A DNA stretch of 17,533 nucleotides from Candidatus Desantisiibacteriota bacterium (GTDB lineage: Bacteria > UBA9089 > CG2-30-40-21): positions 1 to 17,533 of the forward strand of contig JACQYP010000138.1 of assembly GCA_016208205.1 (NCBI GenBank), written 5' to 3'. Shown in pieces: positions 14,778 to 17,533 of the stretch (the first letter of the stretch is position 1; the number at the start of each line of letters is the position of its first letter). Both the position numbers and the translations under genes were made by a program. Below the pieces are notes generated by a model. That model had not been told where the DNA came from and did not search any database. It saw only the letters and a program-made list of their open reading frames with translations.

Positions 14778-14795
14778 TAGTTTAGAAGGACTAAA

Positions 14796-15503
14796 ATGCT
14801 TAAAAAATCATCCATATGCTTGCTTTCTGGTGGGCTTGATTCCATAGTAGCTGCTACTATGGCTACCCAAAAAACAACAGTATTGTTGGGTATTACATTT
14901 GATTATGGACAGAGGGCAAGAAAACAAGAGATAAAGTCAGCAGGCAGGGTGTGTGAATATTTGGGGATTCTGCATCGAGTAATTACACTGGATTGGATGG
15001 GACAGACAAGCAGTGCCATCCTTCAAGGGGCAAGAGATATTCCTGTGTTCAACTTTGAAAAAAGCAACCCAATCCAAACAGCTGAGGCTGTCTGGGTGCC
15101 CAATCGTAACGGTGTTTTTATCAATATTGCTGCCTCATTGGCAGAGGAAATGGACGCAAGTTTGATTATATCCGGGTTCAATAAAGAGGAGGCAGAAACC
15201 TTTCCGGATAACAGCGAAGAGTTTGTTCAGGCTGTTAATCAATCGCTGTCACTGTCTACCTTGCGTAAGGTTCAGGTAATGAGTTTTACTCAAGGGATGA
15301 ATAAAAAGGAAATAGTAGCATTAGGAAAACAAATATCTGCCCCTTTTCATCTTTTATGGAGCTGTTATCTGGGGTATGACAAGATGTGCGGCAAATGTGA
15401 AAGCTGTCAAAGGTGTATTCGGGCGTTTAAGTTAGCAGGAGCTTTTGAAATAATACAAGGGAGGTTTGAGGATGAATCACAAGTTTATTCAGAAAAGGAT
15501 TGA
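14796..15503 (+). CDS. queC: 7-cyano-7-deazaguanine (preQ0) synthase
   Basis: QueC converts 7-carboxy-7-deazaguanine to preQ0 using ATP and ammonia, on the route to queuosine in tRNA or to other deazaguanine bases. The PP-loop SGGLDS (11-16) binds ATP. FDYGQRARKQE (35-45), VPNRNGVFINIA (101-112) and SGFNKEEAETFPDNS (126-140) are standard substrate-region blocks. The zinc site is complete: C190, C198, C201 and C204 in WSCYLGYDKMCGKCESCQRC. The 235-aa length is normal. GAAGG is 6 nt before the ATG. The gene overlaps the DUF366 gene by 32 nt. QueD, QueE and QueF are not in the window, so the end product is unknown. Confidence 0.95.
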   Translation: MLKKSSICLLSGGLDSIVAATMATQKTTVLLGITFDYGQRARKQEIKSAGRVCEYLGILHRVITLDWMGQTSSAILQGARDIPVFNFEKSNPIQTAEAVWVPNRNGVFINIAASLAEEMDASLIISGFNKEEAETFPDNSEEFVQAVNQSLSLSTLRKVQVMSFTQGMNKKEIVALGKQISAPFHLLWSCYLGYDKMCGKCESCQRCIRAFKLAGAFEIIQGRFEDESQVYSEKD

Positions 15504-16062
15504 TTATACAGGGGCACAGCTTCGGTCTCATTGGATATATGAAAACTTTGAACTGCCCGGTAGTGCGATTGTTGTGTTTCGTGGGGCAGCAGATGTGGAT
15601 AAGCATTTAGTGGATATGGTGGATTCTCAGAAAAAGGAGTATATTTATAGCGAGGATATGCTGCATTTTATCGTTGAACATTTTTCACTTGATCTGGAAA
15701 GAACCATTGCCTATCAAAGATTATTAATAGCCATCATGGGTGAAGCTATTAATTCTTATTATCTTTCCGCTATGGGAGAAGAACAGGGCAGGAGATGTCA
15801 GATTAAACGGTATGGAGATGACCTTTATGATGGAGGAGATAAGCTTACAGTCTCTATTGCTACCCTGACTACTGTCTCAACCATGATTCACGCTGGGATA
15901 AATATCTCGTCCAAGGGTACACCTGTTCCAACCAAAGGGCTGCTGGATTATGGAATGTCGGAAACAGATATTTCAGCCTTTGCTGAAGCAGTATGTTCCA
16001 GCTACACAGAGGAGATAAAAAGTATTCGTATGGCACGATGTAAGGTAAGAGGGGTAAGGTAG
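15472..16062 (+). CDS. DUF366-family protein
   Basis: The 196-aa product matches what I know of the DUF366 family: DYTGAQLRSHWIYENFELPGSAIVVFRG at the start, then MLHFIVEHF, DLERTIAYQRLL, GDDLYDGGDKLTVSIAT, and SSKGTPVPTKGLLDYG. The family's function is unknown to me. It starts inside queC (32-nt overlap), with GGGAGG 7 nt before the ATG at 15472, so the two are almost certainly translated from one mRNA. This suggests a link to 7-deazaguanine metabolism. The TTG at 15466 is a poorer start. Conserved His, Asp and Arg clusters (HWIYE, HFIVEHF, GDDLYD) hint at an enzyme or nucleotide-binding protein, which is inference. Confidence 0.8.
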   Translation: MNHKFIQKRIDYTGAQLRSHWIYENFELPGSAIVVFRGAADVDKHLVDMVDSQKKEYIYSEDMLHFIVEHFSLDLERTIAYQRLLIAIMGEAINSYYLSAMGEEQGRRCQIKRYGDDLYDGGDKLTVSIATLTTVSTMIHAGINISSKGTPVPTKGLLDYGMSETDISAFAEAVCSSYTEEIKSIRMARCKVRGVR

Positions 16063-16119
16063 ATCAGAGATTTTTTACCACTGTGGTGATTACACAACAA
16101 AAGCGATCAGGAGTATTAC

Positions 16120-17533
16120 ATGTCCAGAAAAAAAAAGCAACACATAGCAAAACAAAAGGTCTTACAGTCTCAAGCCTCAAAGCTTAAGTCTCAAACCTCA
16201 CCAATATCATGGGGCTTAAGCCTGATTGGAATTGGGGAGGCTACTGTAGAGACAAGCAGATTTGGGATATTTGAGTATGGCTGTGGGATTTTTGTTTTTC
16301 TTGCGGCACTATTTACCTATCTTATTACCCTTACCCCGGATATTGGCTTTCATGACTGTGGCGATATGGTGCCGGCGGTTGTGAAGCTTGGGGTATGCCA
16401 TCCACCGGGGTATCCATTCTTCTGTCTGCTTGGCAAGCTATTCATAAGCCTTGTTCCAATAGGTAATATTGCTTATCGAATGAACTTCGCTTCCAGCCTC
16501 TTTGCCTCAACCGCAGTAATGATGGTTTATTTTATAGTGGTAAGGCTGGGACAATCCATTATCCCCAGCAGCCGTATCAGCTATATTATTTCCGGTATAG
16601 TCTCTGCAAGTATGCTTGCTTTTGCCACTACATTTTGGGAACAGGCGGTTATTGCAGAAAAATACAGCTTAAATGTCTTGTTTGCCAGCCTTTTGCTCTT
16701 TATCCTTGTCAGGTGGCAGGGCACGACAAAAATAAATTCCTCATTACCCTATGTATTTGCCATGACCCTTGGATTGGCGTTTACCCATCACCTTCAGACC
16801 ATATACATTGTGCCGGCAAGTATCTACTTTATTATGGTTATCTTATGGAATAAAAAACAACAGCCATTGCCCCTGCGGTTGATTCTTACCATGCTGCTTT
16901 GCTTTATTATCCCATTATCCCTGTACTTGTATCTACCCTTGCGAGCCATGTCTCATCCGCCGCTGAATTGGGGTGACCCGCAGACATTGCCGCGATTTAT
17001 GGATTATATTACTATTCAGGCATACAAGCATTTTATTATCAGCTCACCTGTAACCTGGCTGAAAAATGCATGGACACACATAACAACATTTTTCCCAAAT
17101 CAATTTACATGGTGGATAATGTGGCTGTCCATTGTTGGGCTTGTTTTTCTAATAAAATACCGTCGGGCTATTTCTCTGCTGCTCTGTCTGGTTGTCCTGA
17201 CCAATATTGCTGCTGCTGTCCGATATGGTATCTCAAACATTCAGGACTATTACCTTACCTCGTTTATGGTCTTTGCTATTTTTATCGGCTGTGGTCTTCT
17301 TGGGATAGTGAAACTTGGCGTCAATAGAGGACTTTCCCCTGCTATTGCCGTTATCTTTCTTGCTCTGCCTATAATTACATTTCGTGTCCATTATAATCAA
17401 TGTCAACATCGAAGCTATTATTTTCCTACAGACATTGCCAGAAATCTGCTCTCGTCCCTTGAGCCAAATTCAGTTATTCTCATCAAAGGGGATGTGAACG
17501 GATTCCCTGTCTGGTATCAGAGATATGTAGAGA
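16120..17533 (+). CDS. DUF2723-family multi-pass membrane protein (3' end off the window)
   Basis: 471 complete codons are visible and the gene continues past the right edge. After a basic, polar N-terminus (1-52) come many membrane helices. The DUF2723 core is clear: LTPDIGFHDCGDMVPAVVKL (71-90), HPPGYPFFCLLGKLF (94-108), NIAYRMNFASSLFAS, FWEQAVIAEKYSLNVLF (172-188), and later LPLRAMSHPPLNWGDP. Members are GT-C-fold, PMT-like glycosyltransferases (TMEM260 relatives) that act on the outer face of the membrane with lipid-linked sugars. Donor and acceptor here are unknown; envelope glycosylation is likely. CAGGAG is 6 nt before the ATG. Residues 14-27 are encoded by a heptamer array. Confidence 0.88.
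   Translation, partial: MSRKKKQHIAKQKVLQSQASKLKSQTSPISWGLSLIGIGEATVETSRFGIFEYGCGIFVFLAALFTYLITLTPDIGFHDCGDMVPAVVKLGVCHPPGYPFFCLLGKLFISLVPIGNIAYRMNFASSLFASTAVMMVYFIVVRLGQSIIPSSRISYIISGIVSASMLAFATTFWEQAVIAEKYSLNVLFASLLLFILVRWQGTTKINSSLPYVFAMTLGLAFTHHLQTIYIVPASIYFIMVILWNKKQQPLPLRLILTMLLCFIIPLSLYLYLPLRAMSHPPLNWGDPQTLPRFMDYITIQAYKHFIISSPVTWLKNAWTHITTFFPNQFTWWIMWLSIVGLVFLIKYRRAISLLLCLVVLTNIAAAVRYGISNIQDYYLTSFMVFAIFIGCGLLGIVKLGVNRGLSPAIAVIFLALPIITFRVHYNQCQHRSYYFPTDIARNLLSSLEPNSVILIKGDVNGFPVWYQRYVE
16159..16200 (+). repeat. Six degenerate heptamers (AGTCTCA type) inside the DUF2723 gene
   Basis: 7-bp units begin at 16159, 16166, 16173, 16180, 16187 and 16194. AGTCTCA occurs twice exactly (16166, 16187); the others are AGCCTCA, AACCTCA, AAGCTTA and GTCTTAC. 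The 42 bp encode VLQSQASKLKSQTS (residues 14-27), a polar stretch before the first membrane helix. Confidence 0.75.

Noticed and set aside
16060..16095. Possible terminator after the DUF366 gene (T-run and ACCACTGTGGT)
   Set aside because: The palindrome follows the T-run and has almost no loop, so it does not fit an intrinsic terminator.

Overview
The window reads as AT-leaning chromosomal DNA from a flagellated, Gram-negative-type bacterium. It carries a FliK hook-length protein, a type II secretion/type IV pilus F protein, a lipobox leader, a secreted CsgG/PEGA-type protein, a NeuB-type nonulosonate synthase and a DUF2723 membrane glycosyltransferase. Shine-Dalgarno sites are strong (AAGGAGG type), promoters are of the sigma-70 kind (TTGACA/TATAAT, 17-nt spacers), and TTG or GTG starts occur. 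I cannot name the lineage; the mixture would suit an uncultivated deep-branching phylum. I see no rRNA, tRNA, CRISPR array, transposase or phage gene.

Layout. 1-2038 (minus): a secreted CsgG-like/PEGA protein running off the left edge, a doubtful small ORF, and hemB. 2039-2334: divergent promoter region. 2335-4967 (plus): a two-helix membrane peptide, dapB, ridA and neuB. 4968-5347: a nest of inverted repeats between convergent genes. 5348-6670 (minus): a short class B penicillin-binding protein with a near-consensus promoter. 6671-6888: back-to-back promoters and a 7-bp tandem repeat in the presumed purB leader. 6889-12830 (plus): purB, an unknown 134-aa protein, a DJ-1/PfpI protein with a lipoprotein leader, an oppD-like ATPase, a gspF-like gene and a NIF3-family gene. 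12971-17533 (plus): fliK with a large internal repeat, queC overlapping a DUF366 gene, and a DUF2723 membrane protein cut by the right edge.

Most genes are housekeeping or biosynthetic (heme, lysine/peptidoglycan precursor, purine, 7-deazaguanine, nonulosonate) and are not arranged by pathway. Only queC-DUF366 (32-nt overlap) and dapB-ridA (1-nt gap) look tightly coupled.

The most unusual feature is the repeat landscape. Five gene boundaries or adjacent leaders hold short tandem repeats with a strict period, four of period 7 and one of period 9. In four of these the units run forward on one side and inverted on the other. Unit sequence differs between loci (TCAGGAG, GGTTCAC, ATGTAAA types), but the 7-bp period is kept. 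The same style of repeat has entered reading frames: GTCAGCA units form much of the fliK central repeat, and AGTCTCA units encode residues 14-27 of the DUF2723 protein. Separate hairpin palindromes lie inside the CsgG-like gene, at the 3' end of dapB, and in the small ORF after hemB. Heptamer repeats are known in filamentous cyanobacteria (STRRs); several unrelated heptamers sharing one period and often an inverted arrangement, some in coding frames, is the observation here most worth following.
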